Shown piece by piece: positions 1 through 6,600 of a stretch of DNA of 64,000 nucleotides. The first letter of the stretch is position 1. The number at the start of each line of letters is the position of its first letter. Source of the DNA: Trinickia violacea (GTDB taxonomy: Bacteria > Pseudomonadota > Gammaproteobacteria > Burkholderiales > Burkholderiaceae); NCBI RefSeq assembly GCF_005280735.1, contig NZ_CP040077.1, positions 2,604,001 to 2,668,000 of the forward strand, in the 5' to 3' direction. The notes under the pieces are model-generated. The model did no database searches, was not told where the DNA came from, and worked only from the letters and a program-made list of their open reading frames with translations. A program made the translations under genes and the position numbers.

Positions 1-391
1 GCATCCAGTAGGTAAAGGCGCGCGTGGCCGTGGGGAACGCACCGCCCTCGCCGATGCCGAGCACGAAGCGCAGCATCACGAGCACGATGACGCTGCCGGC
101 GAAGCCCGTGGCGAGCGTCGCCGCGCCCCAGATCAGCGAGAGCGTCGTCAGCACGAGCTTCGGGCCAAATTTATCCGACAGCCAGCCGCCGATGATCTGC
201 ATCGCCGCATACGGATAGGCGAACGCCGAAAACACGAGGCCGAGCTCCATCGTCGTCAGGCCCATCTCGTGACGGATCAGCGGTCCCGCGACGGCGATGT
301 TCACGCGGTCGATGTAAGAGATGAAATACATCAGACACATGACCGCCAAGATGATGTGGCGCGTCTTCACGCGCCGTAGATGCTGTCCCAT
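1..391 (-). CDS. sauU: Sulfoacetate MFS transporter SauU, N-terminal part (runs off window)
   Basis: Reading the minus strand from an ATG at 391 gives 130 codons with no stop before the window edge. They begin MGQHLRRVKTRHIILAVM and carry the classic ACS/phthalate-permease type MFS start: a first membrane segment ending SYIDRVNIAVAGP, then the loop-2/3 motif GGWLSDKFGPK, and a later RFVLGIGEGGAFPTATRAF stretch. It follows sauS and sauT on the same strand, 96 bases after sauT. In Cupriavidus necator the sauSTU order ends with the sulfoacetate importer SauU, an MFS protein, so that role is inferred here from order and family. Only about the first third of a roughly 430-residue protein is visible. 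A tricarballylate- or phthalate-type carrier is the alternative if context misleads. Confidence 0.85.
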   Translation of the reverse strand, partial: MGQHLRRVKTRHIILAVMCLMYFISYIDRVNIAVAGPLIRHEMGLTTMELGLVFSAFAYPYAAMQIIGGWLSDKFGPKLVLTTLSLIWGAATLATGFAGSVIVLVMLRFVLGIGEGGAFPTATRAFTYWM

Positions 392-487
392 GCTGTTGTC
401 TCCGAATGTCTCTTTTGTGATGACTGCCGGGCCTGCCTGATCTGCCAAACCGGTCGCCGGCCGCACGATGCGAGCGGTCAACGCGCG

Positions 488-2191
488 TCAATCGGGCGGC
501 GGGGCCACGAGCTTCAGGCGCTGCACCTTGCCCGAGGGACCGCGCGGCAATTCGCTCACGAAGCGGATTTCCTTCGGCGTCTTGTAGCGGCCCAGTTCGC
601 GCAGGCAGTGCGCGCGCAGCGCGTCGGCATCGGGCGCGCCGCCGGGCCAGTGCGACTCGCGCGGCACGACGAAGGCCACGATCTCCTGCCCGTAGGCGGG
701 ATCGGGCACGCCGACCGCGGCCGCGTCGAGCACGCCCGGGTGGCGCAGCAGCGCCTCGTCGACCTCGCGCGGCGCGATGTTCTCACCGCCCTTGATGATC
801 AGCTCCTTCGCGCGGCCGTTGATGTAGAAGTAGCCCTCGTCGTCGCGATAGCCGAGGTCGCCGGTGCGCAACCAGCCGTCGGCCGTGAACGCCTTCGCGG
901 TCTCCTCCGGGCGCTTGTAGTAGCCGCGCATCACCTGCTCGCCGCGCAGCACGATTTCGCCGCTCTGGTTCGGCGCGCACTCGCGGCCTTCGAGGTCGAT
1001 CACCTTCGCCTCGCCGCCCGACGGCAGGCCGATGCTGCCGACGCGCCGCCGAGCCGGTTCGTACGGATTGCTGAAGGCGGGCGCGGCGGTTTCGGTCATG
1101 CCCATCGTCTCGATGATGCCGATCCCGAAGCGCGCTTCGAAGGCGCGGTGATGGTCTCCCGGCAGCGCCGCCGACGCGCTGCGGCAGAACTTGAGCGCCG
1201 AGAGGTCGAAGCCGAGCGGCCCATCGCCGTTGAGCAGATACGCGACGATCGTCGGCACCACGTTGATCCAGGTGCAGCCGTAGCGCGCGGCGTCGCGCCA
1301 GAAGGTGCGCGTCGAGAAGCGCGGCGCCATCGCGACCGAGCCCGCGTGATAGAGCGGCGTGACGAGCGTCACGACCAGCCCGTTGATGTGATAGAGCGGC
1401 AGCGACGCGAGCACGCGGTCTTCGGCGCCGAGCCGATGCTCGGCGCTGATGTTGCGCGCATTGGCGAGCAGGTTGCGGTGGCTCAGCTGCACGCCCTTGG
1501 GCGCGCCTGTCGTGCCGGACGTGTACATCAGCAAGGCGATGTCGTCCGCGTGGCACGGTGCGCTCCGGGCGGCTTCGCGGCTCGCGCCGGTGCTCGCCGC
1601 CGAGGCGCCTTCTCGCCGCAGGGCTACGGCCGCCGGCGCACTCGCTTCGGCGAACGCGGTCTCGAGCGTCGGCAACACCGGCAGCATCGGCAGTTCCAGC
1701 GCATCAGGCGCCGTGCGCACGAGGGCGATCTCGCGCGTCGAGCCCGCTTCGCGCAGTTCGGCGAGTACGGCGGCCAGCGCGTCGACGGTCTCGTCGCACG
1801 CGAAGATCATGCGCGTGTCCGAATGCTCGACGATGTAGCGCAGTTGCGAAGCCTGGCACAGCAGATTCAGCGGATGCGCGACGAGCCCGCTGTACATGGC
1901 GCCGAGCAGCAGCGTGGCCGTCTGGTTGCCGTTGCCCATGAATACCGAGACGACGTCGCCGGGCCGCAGGCCAGCATCATGAAAGCGCGTTTCGAGCTCG
2001 CGGCAGCGCGCGCGCAGCATCGCGAAGGTCAGCGCCGCGGCGGCCGCTTTCTCGTCGCGCTTTTCGTCGCGCATTTCGTCCTTCTGCCCGCTGCTCTCCT
2101 CGCCCTCGGGCACGGCCAGCAGGAACGGCTTGTTGGCATCGTGCGCAGCGCGTGCGTCGATCAGCGCGCGCAGAGTCATGGGCTTGCTCAT
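488..2191 (-). CDS. sauT: Sulfoacetate-CoA ligase SauT (AMP-forming acyl-CoA synthetase)
   Basis: 567 residues of the ANL adenylating superfamily. In order are seen the phosphate-binding loop YTSGTTGAPKGVQ, the ETMGMTETAAP adenine-site region, the hinge segment GWLRTGDLGY, the linker NGRAKELIIKGGENI and the C-terminal PSGKVQR with the catalytic lysine. The family activates a carboxylate with ATP to the acyl-CoA. In the sau pathway this converts sulfoacetate to sulfoacetyl-CoA in the cytoplasm. The start (MSKPMTLRAL) is fixed by a four-base ATGA overlap with the end of sauS. An unusual charged insert (GQKDEMRDEKRDEK) lies near residue 40. The substrate assignment rests on the sauR-S-T-U neighbourhood; the fold alone would fit any short-chain or malonyl-type ligase. 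Confidence 0.85.
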   Translation of the reverse strand: MSKPMTLRALIDARAAHDANKPFLLAVPEGEESSGQKDEMRDEKRDEKAAAAALTFAMLRARCRELETRFHDAGLRPGDVVSVFMGNGNQTATLLLGAMYSGLVAHPLNLLCQASQLRYIVEHSDTRMIFACDETVDALAAVLAELREAGSTREIALVRTAPDALELPMLPVLPTLETAFAEASAPAAVALRREGASAASTGASREAARSAPCHADDIALLMYTSGTTGAPKGVQLSHRNLLANARNISAEHRLGAEDRVLASLPLYHINGLVVTLVTPLYHAGSVAMAPRFSTRTFWRDAARYGCTWINVVPTIVAYLLNGDGPLGFDLSALKFCRSASAALPGDHHRAFEARFGIGIIETMGMTETAAPAFSNPYEPARRRVGSIGLPSGGEAKVIDLEGRECAPNQSGEIVLRGEQVMRGYYKRPEETAKAFTADGWLRTGDLGYRDDEGYFYINGRAKELIIKGGENIAPREVDEALLRHPGVLDAAAVGVPDPAYGQEIVAFVVPRESHWPGGAPDADALRAHCLRELGRYKTPKEIRFVSELPRGPSGKVQRLKLVAPPPD

Positions 2192-3636
2192 CGGCCGACT
2201 CTCCTGAAGTAATCGCCAAGCAACGCGTCGAGCTCCGGCACACGCTCTTCGATCGGATACGCCACGCGCGTCACGTTCAGGTAATGGCGAAAGCCGAGGT
2301 TGCCCGAGAAGTTGTTGCGGCCCCACGTGCCGCAGCCCATCGACAGCGAGAACGGCAAGCCGTTGTCGAAGTTGCCGCCCGTCGCGAGGCAGTGCGCCTG
2401 GTTGACGATCACGCGGGCGACCGGCAGCCGTTCGCCCAGCGCGATGGCGAAGAAGTCGGGGTTCGCCGTGTGCAGTCCGACCGAATGGCCCGCGCCCATG
2501 TACGCGTAGATGTCGCGAACAATCTGTCCGGCGGCGGCGAAGTCGCGCGCACGATAGACCGCGAGCACCGGCGCCAGCTTCTCGCCCGAGAACGGATGGC
2601 CGGCGCCGAAGCCGCTTTCCTCGACCATCAGGAACGTCGGCTCGCGCGCAGCCACGTCGGCGAGACCCGCCCTCTGCGCGATCTGCGTCGCCGATTTTGC
2701 AATGCAGCGCTCGGAGAGCTTGCCATCGCGCCACATCGCCGCCTGCAACTGCGCCTTTTGCGCCGCATCGAGCAGCACGCCGCCGCACTGGGCCAGCTCG
2801 GCAAGCATGGCGTCGTAGACCGCGTCTTCGATCACGACGCTGTTTTCCGACGAGCAGCTCGTCGCATTGTCGAAGGTCTTCGACAGCGCGATCTTGTGCG
2901 CCGCATCGCGCAGATCGGCCGAGCGCTCGACGATCGACGCGACGTTGCCCGCGCCGACGCCGAAGGCCGGCGTGCCGCTCGCATAGGCCATGCGCACGTT
3001 CGCCTGCGAGCCCGTCGCCACGACGAGGTCGGCCTGCCGCATCAGCGCGGCGGTCGCGGCCTTGCCGATCGGCGCGGGCAGCATCTGCACGAGCGCGGGG
3101 TCGAGCCCGGCCTTCTCGAACTGCGCGTGGATGAAGTCGATCAGCAGCGCGCAAGACGAATAGCCCTTCGGCGAGGGCGCGACGATCACGGCATTGCCGC
3201 ACTTGAGCGCGTTGATGATCTTGTTCGCGGGCGTGGCGGCCGGGTTCGTGGACGGCGTCACCGCAGCGACGACGCCCACTGCGCGTGCAATCTCGACGAT
3301 GCCCGCCGCCGGGTCGCGCGCAACCACCCCGCAGGTCGCTTGGCCGTGCAGATCGCGCAACAGCCCAAGGGTCTTGCGGTAATTCTTGCGGACCTTGTCG
3401 TCGGCGTTGCCAAGTCCGGTATCGCGTACCGCCAGCTCGGCGAGCTGGCGATTGCGCGCCGGTTCCATGATCGCCCATGCGGCCGCGGCGGCAGCCGTGT
3501 CGAGCGTCGCCTGCCCGGCGAACTCGAAGATTCGTTGTGCGTCCCGCGCACGCGCGACAAGCGCGGCGACGCGCTGCTCCATCTCGTCATCCGCCGACGC
3601 GACGGCAGACTCGGCTGCTGCTGCCCTGACATTCAT
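2188..3636 (-). CDS. sauS: Acylating sulfoacetaldehyde dehydrogenase SauS
   Basis: 482 residues of the aldehyde dehydrogenase superfamily, acylating branch. The cofactor-side segment VVAAVTPSTNPAATPANK, the VVATGSQANVR region and the catalytic-cysteine region FDNATSCSSENS are visible, followed by GHPFSGEKLAPVLAVYRA. It would reduce sulfoacetyl-CoA from SauT to sulfoacetaldehyde with CoA release; the aldehyde then goes to Xsc-type chemistry that is not in this window. Of two in-frame starts, the ATG at 3636 is chosen over a TTG 15 bases upstream because GGGAGTG lies at a good Shine-Dalgarno distance from the ATG. It is the first gene of the sauSTU operon, facing away from sauR. Confidence 0.86.
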   Translation of the reverse strand: MNVRAAAAESAVASADDEMEQRVAALVARARDAQRIFEFAGQATLDTAAAAAAWAIMEPARNRQLAELAVRDTGLGNADDKVRKNYRKTLGLLRDLHGQATCGVVARDPAAGIVEIARAVGVVAAVTPSTNPAATPANKIINALKCGNAVIVAPSPKGYSSCALLIDFIHAQFEKAGLDPALVQMLPAPIGKAATAALMRQADLVVATGSQANVRMAYASGTPAFGVGAGNVASIVERSADLRDAAHKIALSKTFDNATSCSSENSVVIEDAVYDAMLAELAQCGGVLLDAAQKAQLQAAMWRDGKLSERCIAKSATQIAQRAGLADVAAREPTFLMVEESGFGAGHPFSGEKLAPVLAVYRARDFAAAGQIVRDIYAYMGAGHSVGLHTANPDFFAIALGERLPVARVIVNQAHCLATGGNFDNGLPFSLSMGCGTWGRNNFSGNLGFRHYLNVTRVAYPIEERVPELDALLGDYFRRVGR

Positions 3637-3759
3637 ATGCGGCACTCCCAATCGAAGAGAATCGGTGGTGCTGTCAATCTATTCCCGCAAGGGCGCGTTG
3701 CGAGTCCCGTTTCCCGGTCATTCCCGGACTGCGTGCGTCAGGGCAGCAGAAACTGCGAA

Positions 3760-3785
3760 TTTCGGGACTTTCCATAGTCCCGAAA
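3760..3785. promoter_or_regulatory. Perfect inverted repeat between sauR and sauS, likely SauR operator
   Basis: Two 10-base arms, TTTCGGGACT and AGTCCCGAAA, are separated by six bases (TTCCAT), with no mismatch. The site lies in the 211-base divergent intergenic region, 62 bases upstream of the sauR start. IclR-family proteins bind short palindromes in such divergent promoters, so this is the best candidate operator for SauR. That assignment is inferred from position and symmetry only. Confidence 0.6.
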
Positions 3786-3847
3786 ACTGCACGATGAGAT
3801 ACACAATGAGGACGTGCGCGGCACGACCGCCATCTTCAGGAGAGACC

Positions 3848-4612
3848 GTGTCGACATCGAATCAATCGAACGCGGCGGCCGTGCGAGCGTTTCGCGTGCT
3901 CGAAACGCTCGCCGAGGCAGGCCACCCGCTATCCATGATGGATCTCGTGCATACGCTCGACTTGCCCAAGCAGACCGTGCACCGCATCCTCATGCAGCTG
4001 GCCGACGCGTGGCTCGTCACGCGCGGCGCCGGTGACAAGCTCTACGAATGTTCGCCGCGCGTGCGCATGCTGGCCGTCAACGTGCTCATGCACGCCGGGC
4101 CGGCGGCGGCGCGCCACGAACTGCTCGAGCAGCTCGTGGCGAAGATCGGCGAGACCTGCAACCTGACCATGCTGTCCGGCAACGACGTCGTCTACGTGGA
4201 CCGCGTCGAAACGGAGTGGCCGCTGCGCATGCATCTTCAGCCGGGATCGCATGTGCCGCTGCACTGCTCGGCAAGCGGCAAGCTATTGATCAGCTTCTTG
4301 CCGAAGGACCGGCGCGAGCGCGTCATCGAGACACTGCCGCTGCGTGCTTATTCGGAGCGCACCATCACCGACCGCGAAGCGCTGCGCAAAGAGCTCGCCG
4401 CAACCCGCCGGCGCCGGCTCGCGATCAACAACCAGGAGCATCTGCAAGGGCTGATCGCGATTGCGGTGCCGGTGATGCTCGACCGCAACCGCGCCTGCGC
4501 GGCGATCGCCGTACAGGCGCCGGTCGGGCGCGTGACGCTCGATGATCTGCTGGCGTTCGTGCCCGATCTGCGGCACGCGGCCGACGAGACCGCCAAGACC
4601 TTCCGCGAATGA
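3848..4612 (+). CDS. sauR: IclR-family transcriptional regulator SauR
   Basis: 254 residues from a GTG start (VSTSNQSNAAAVRAF) preceded by AGGAGAG. The N-terminal winged helix reads AFRVLETLAEAGHPLSMMDL...LPKQTVHRILMQL (about residues 15-60). The C-terminal effector domain contains the typical HCSASGKLLISFLP and QGLIAIAVPV segments. Length and architecture match IclR proteins of about 250 residues. It is transcribed divergently from sauSTU, as in the described sulfoacetate cluster of Cupriavidus necator, and would control that operon in response to sulfoacetate or a derivative. The exact effector and the sign of regulation are not visible. Confidence 0.87.
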   Translation: MSTSNQSNAAAVRAFRVLETLAEAGHPLSMMDLVHTLDLPKQTVHRILMQLADAWLVTRGAGDKLYECSPRVRMLAVNVLMHAGPAAARHELLEQLVAKIGETCNLTMLSGNDVVYVDRVETEWPLRMHLQPGSHVPLHCSASGKLLISFLPKDRRERVIETLPLRAYSERTITDREALRKELAATRRRRLAINNQEHLQGLIAIAVPVMLDRNRACAAIAVQAPVGRVTLDDLLAFVPDLRHAADETAKTFRE

Positions 4613-4615
4613 GCG

Positions 4616-4638
4616 CGCCCCGGCACGCGGCCGGGGCG
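4616..4638 (+). terminator. GC-rich hairpin after sauR
   Basis: CGCCCCGG and CCGGGGCG form a perfect 8-bp stem around a 7-base loop, starting four bases after the sauR stop. No T-run follows, so it would be a weak intrinsic terminator or an mRNA 3' end stabiliser. Confidence 0.4.
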
Positions 4639-4761
4639 GTCGGAGAGACTGCCGAACAGCGGAATGAAGAAGCACATCACGAGCGCCGCGATCATCACGC
4701 CGAGCAGCGCGCCGGTGCGGTCCATCTTGATGTGCTGCGTCAGATAACCGATGCCTGCCAA
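4625..4761 (-). pseudogene. Internal fragment of an MHS/MFS metabolite:H+ symporter
   Basis: The minus strand reads GYLTQHIKMDRTGALLGVM, then a hydrophobic stretch and FIPLFGSLSDRPGR. This is the membrane segment plus GxLSDRxGR loop found near the middle of MHS-type carriers (ShiA/KgtP/ProP group). Only about 45 residues remain; there is no start signal and the reading degenerates into GC-rich sequence past the loop. It lies between sauR and the cysteine-dioxygenase-like gene and is best read as a leftover of a transporter gene removed by deletion. It cannot be part of sauU, which is far away and of another MFS subfamily. Confidence 0.6.
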
Positions 4762-4766
4762 CTCTG

Positions 4767-4789
4767 ACAGGCCGCATTTCGCGGCCTGT
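4767..4789 (+). terminator. Perfect 9-bp hairpin with AT-rich tail
   Basis: ACAGGCCGC and GCGGCCTGT pair perfectly around ATTTC, followed by ATTTATATAG. It looks like an intrinsic terminator for transcription coming from the sauR side, 52 bases before the next start codon. It could also be part of the leader of the following gene. Confidence 0.5.
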
Positions 4790-4841
4790 ATTTATATAGT
4801 GGAGTGACCACCATCAATCGTGCCCCAAGGAGGAGACACCT

Positions 4842-6188
4842 ATGACGCTGGTCCCGCAAACACGCGCCCCACTGCAGCAGTTGTTCCCCGCCGAGGCGTC
4901 CGCGCATACGCCTGCCGACACCCGTCCCGGCTCCGGCTGGCCCGTCGCGTTCACGAACTACGAATTCCCTGTCAAGGGACAAGGCACGGTCTCGTTCACG
5001 TTCAAGACCGAAGGGCCTTTCCGCATCGTGCTGGGCTCGGAAAAAAACTTGGACGGCACGCTGCTCGTGCTCGAGGTCGGCCTGGACAAGACAGTCCTGC
5101 GCCGCGACAACGGCACGGACGCCGCCGGCGTGATCGCCGAAACCACTGCGAAGAAAGCGCTGGTCGACCCGGGAATCGCGATCTCGTACTGGATGAGCCT
5201 CGATTACTTGAACGCGCGCGTGCGCTTCGGCAAGGGCGAGATGCTGCCGCAACTCGTCGTGTTCGAAGCGCCGCTGCCGGTCACGCCGCCCAATCCCGCC
5301 GCGCTGTCCGCCGGAGCGACTGCAAAGGCGCGTCGCGAAGCGCGCAAAGCAGCGGCAAGCGAGGCGGCCGGAGCGTTCAAGAGCCTGCGCTACATCGGCA
5401 TCGCGGCGCGGGCAGGCACGCCGCGTCCGGTCGCGCTCGCGCACCTGCTGTGGCCGCTGCCCGTCGTGCTCGCACCGCCGCCCGTGCTGGTTTCGAGCGA
5501 CCGCATCACGCTCGACATGATCGCGCGCAACCAGGCGACCGTGATCGAAAGCCTGCCCGACGCGTGCCAGGTGCTGTACGGCAATGTCGGCGGTCCCGCG
5601 ATCGAGCTCGATACGCCGGACTTCCCCGATTTCTCGGCCGCGATCAACTACAGCATCGTCACGCCGGGCTGCCTCTGTTACGAGAAGCTGAAGGAAAAGG
5701 CCAGCGAGTTCGGCAAATACGAGCCGGACGAAACCTATCTGCGCATCACGATCGGCCCGAACCAGGGCGACTCGCCCGGCTCCCCTTACGTGCTGGAGAT
5801 CTGGCCCGGCAACCACTATTCGCCGATCCACGACCACGGCGAGGCGTGCGCGGTGATCAAGGTGCTGCACGGCGACATCTGGGTCGAGCTCTATCCCGAG
5901 CTGAATCCGGACGTCACCGACTATTTCACCGAGGCGGTGTTTCACCAGGGCGAAGTGACCTACCTGACACCCGAGTATTACCAGGTGCACAAGCTCGTCA
6001 ACCGCAACCCGCCGGGCAACATGACGGCGACGATCCAGTGCTACCGCTACCCCGATAACGACGCGGTGCACTGGGAGTACTTCGATTACATCGACGGCGA
6101 CCAGATCAAGCAGTTCACGCCGAACTCGGATTGGGAATACCTGGCGTTCCGAGCGCTGATCCGGGCGGAATGGGCGAAGGTGAATTGA
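4842..6188 (+). CDS. Cysteine dioxygenase-like cupin with extra N-terminal beta domain
   Basis: 448 residues, preceded by AAGGAGGAG at ideal spacing. The C-terminal half matches type I cysteine dioxygenase. HDHGEACAVIKVLHG (near residue 330) supplies two iron histidines and the cysteine that in CDO forms a Cys-Tyr cofactor. YYQVHKLVNRNPPG supplies the third histidine, and TIQCYRYPDND a tyrosine at the cofactor position. CDO oxidises cysteine to cysteine sulfinate. The protein is about twice the usual 200 residues. The N-terminal 150 residues (FTNYEFPVKGQGTVSFTF onward) resemble a beta-sandwich of the FAMeT type, followed by an alanine-rich linker. The neighbouring sulfoacetate genes suggest a C2-sulfonate or cysteine-sulfur setting. 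Substrate is inferred; another thiol dioxygenase activity is possible. Confidence 0.72.
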   Translation: MTLVPQTRAPLQQLFPAEASAHTPADTRPGSGWPVAFTNYEFPVKGQGTVSFTFKTEGPFRIVLGSEKNLDGTLLVLEVGLDKTVLRRDNGTDAAGVIAETTAKKALVDPGIAISYWMSLDYLNARVRFGKGEMLPQLVVFEAPLPVTPPNPAALSAGATAKARREARKAAASEAAGAFKSLRYIGIAARAGTPRPVALAHLLWPLPVVLAPPPVLVSSDRITLDMIARNQATVIESLPDACQVLYGNVGGPAIELDTPDFPDFSAAINYSIVTPGCLCYEKLKEKASEFGKYEPDETYLRITIGPNQGDSPGSPYVLEIWPGNHYSPIHDHGEACAVIKVLHGDIWVELYPELNPDVTDYFTEAVFHQGEVTYLTPEYYQVHKLVNRNPPGNMTATIQCYRYPDNDAVHWEYFDYIDGDQIKQFTPNSDWEYLAFRALIRAEWAKVN

Positions 6189-6204
6189 ACTCGCGAGCCC
6201 GTGC

Positions 6205-6416
6205 CGCGGCGCCGACGAGGTCTTCGAGAACGTCGCGAACGATCTCGTCGTGCCGACCGAGGGCGTCTGGCAACGCAATGGGAACGTCGCATTCCCGTTG
6301 CGCCCTGAGCGTGTGTTCACGCTTGATCACTCGCAAGGCGTGATGCCCACCGGCTTTTTCCGCATGAGTCGGTTGCGAACCACCTGTTGAGCTGGCTCGA
6401 GCTGGCGGGGCACTGA
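6205..6416 (+). pseudogene. C-terminal remnant of an alpha/beta hydrolase-like protein, frameshifted
   Basis: From 6211 the plus strand reads ADEVFENVANDLVVPTEGVW and later FPLRPERVFTL and TGFFR. The reading then jumps one frame back at the FFR codons to give HESVANHLLSWLELAGH before a TGA at 6414. Both parts look like a single C-terminal region in which a valine-asparagine-aspartate segment and a histidine close to the end are typical of a DUF7379/lipase-like fold. The missing N-terminus and the frameshift show that it is not functional. Family naming is from memory of similar C-termini and is tentative. Confidence 0.5.
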
Positions 6417-6461
6417 CTCGCTGGTTCAACAGCCGATGATTCATCGACTCTCGCGATAGCG

Positions 6462-6600
6462 CTACGGCGTTTCGCCCAACGCGCGCCGGAACATGCTGAT
6501 GAAGACACTCAAATTCGCGTAGCCGAGGTCCGTCGCGATAGTCGGGACTGGCGTGCCCTGCACGAGCCGCGCTTTCTCAATCACGGGCAGGCACGTGGCG
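6462..6600 (-). pseudogene. AraC-family DNA-binding domain fragment
   Basis: The minus strand reads IEKARLVQGTPVPTIATDLG then YANLSVFISMFRRALGETP and stops. This is the second helix-turn-helix of an AraC regulator (ARxLL...IAxxxGYxxxSxFxxxFRRxxGxTP), cut off where residues such as SQYR would follow. No first HTH or effector domain is present. Its upstream end overlaps the 3' end of the large cargo gene, whose last few codons are read from this relic in another frame. Confidence 0.6.

Noticed and set aside
380..3777. Long plus-strand open frames opposite sauT and sauS (up to 610 codons)
   Set aside because: Arg/Ala/His-rich translations with no domain; they are antisense shadows of well-supported minus-strand genes in GC-rich DNA.
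4740..6320. 526-codon minus-strand frame opposite the cysteine-dioxygenase-like gene
   Set aside because: No recognisable motif, and composition typical of antisense GC-rich frames; the plus-strand gene has a perfect ribosome site and intact active site.
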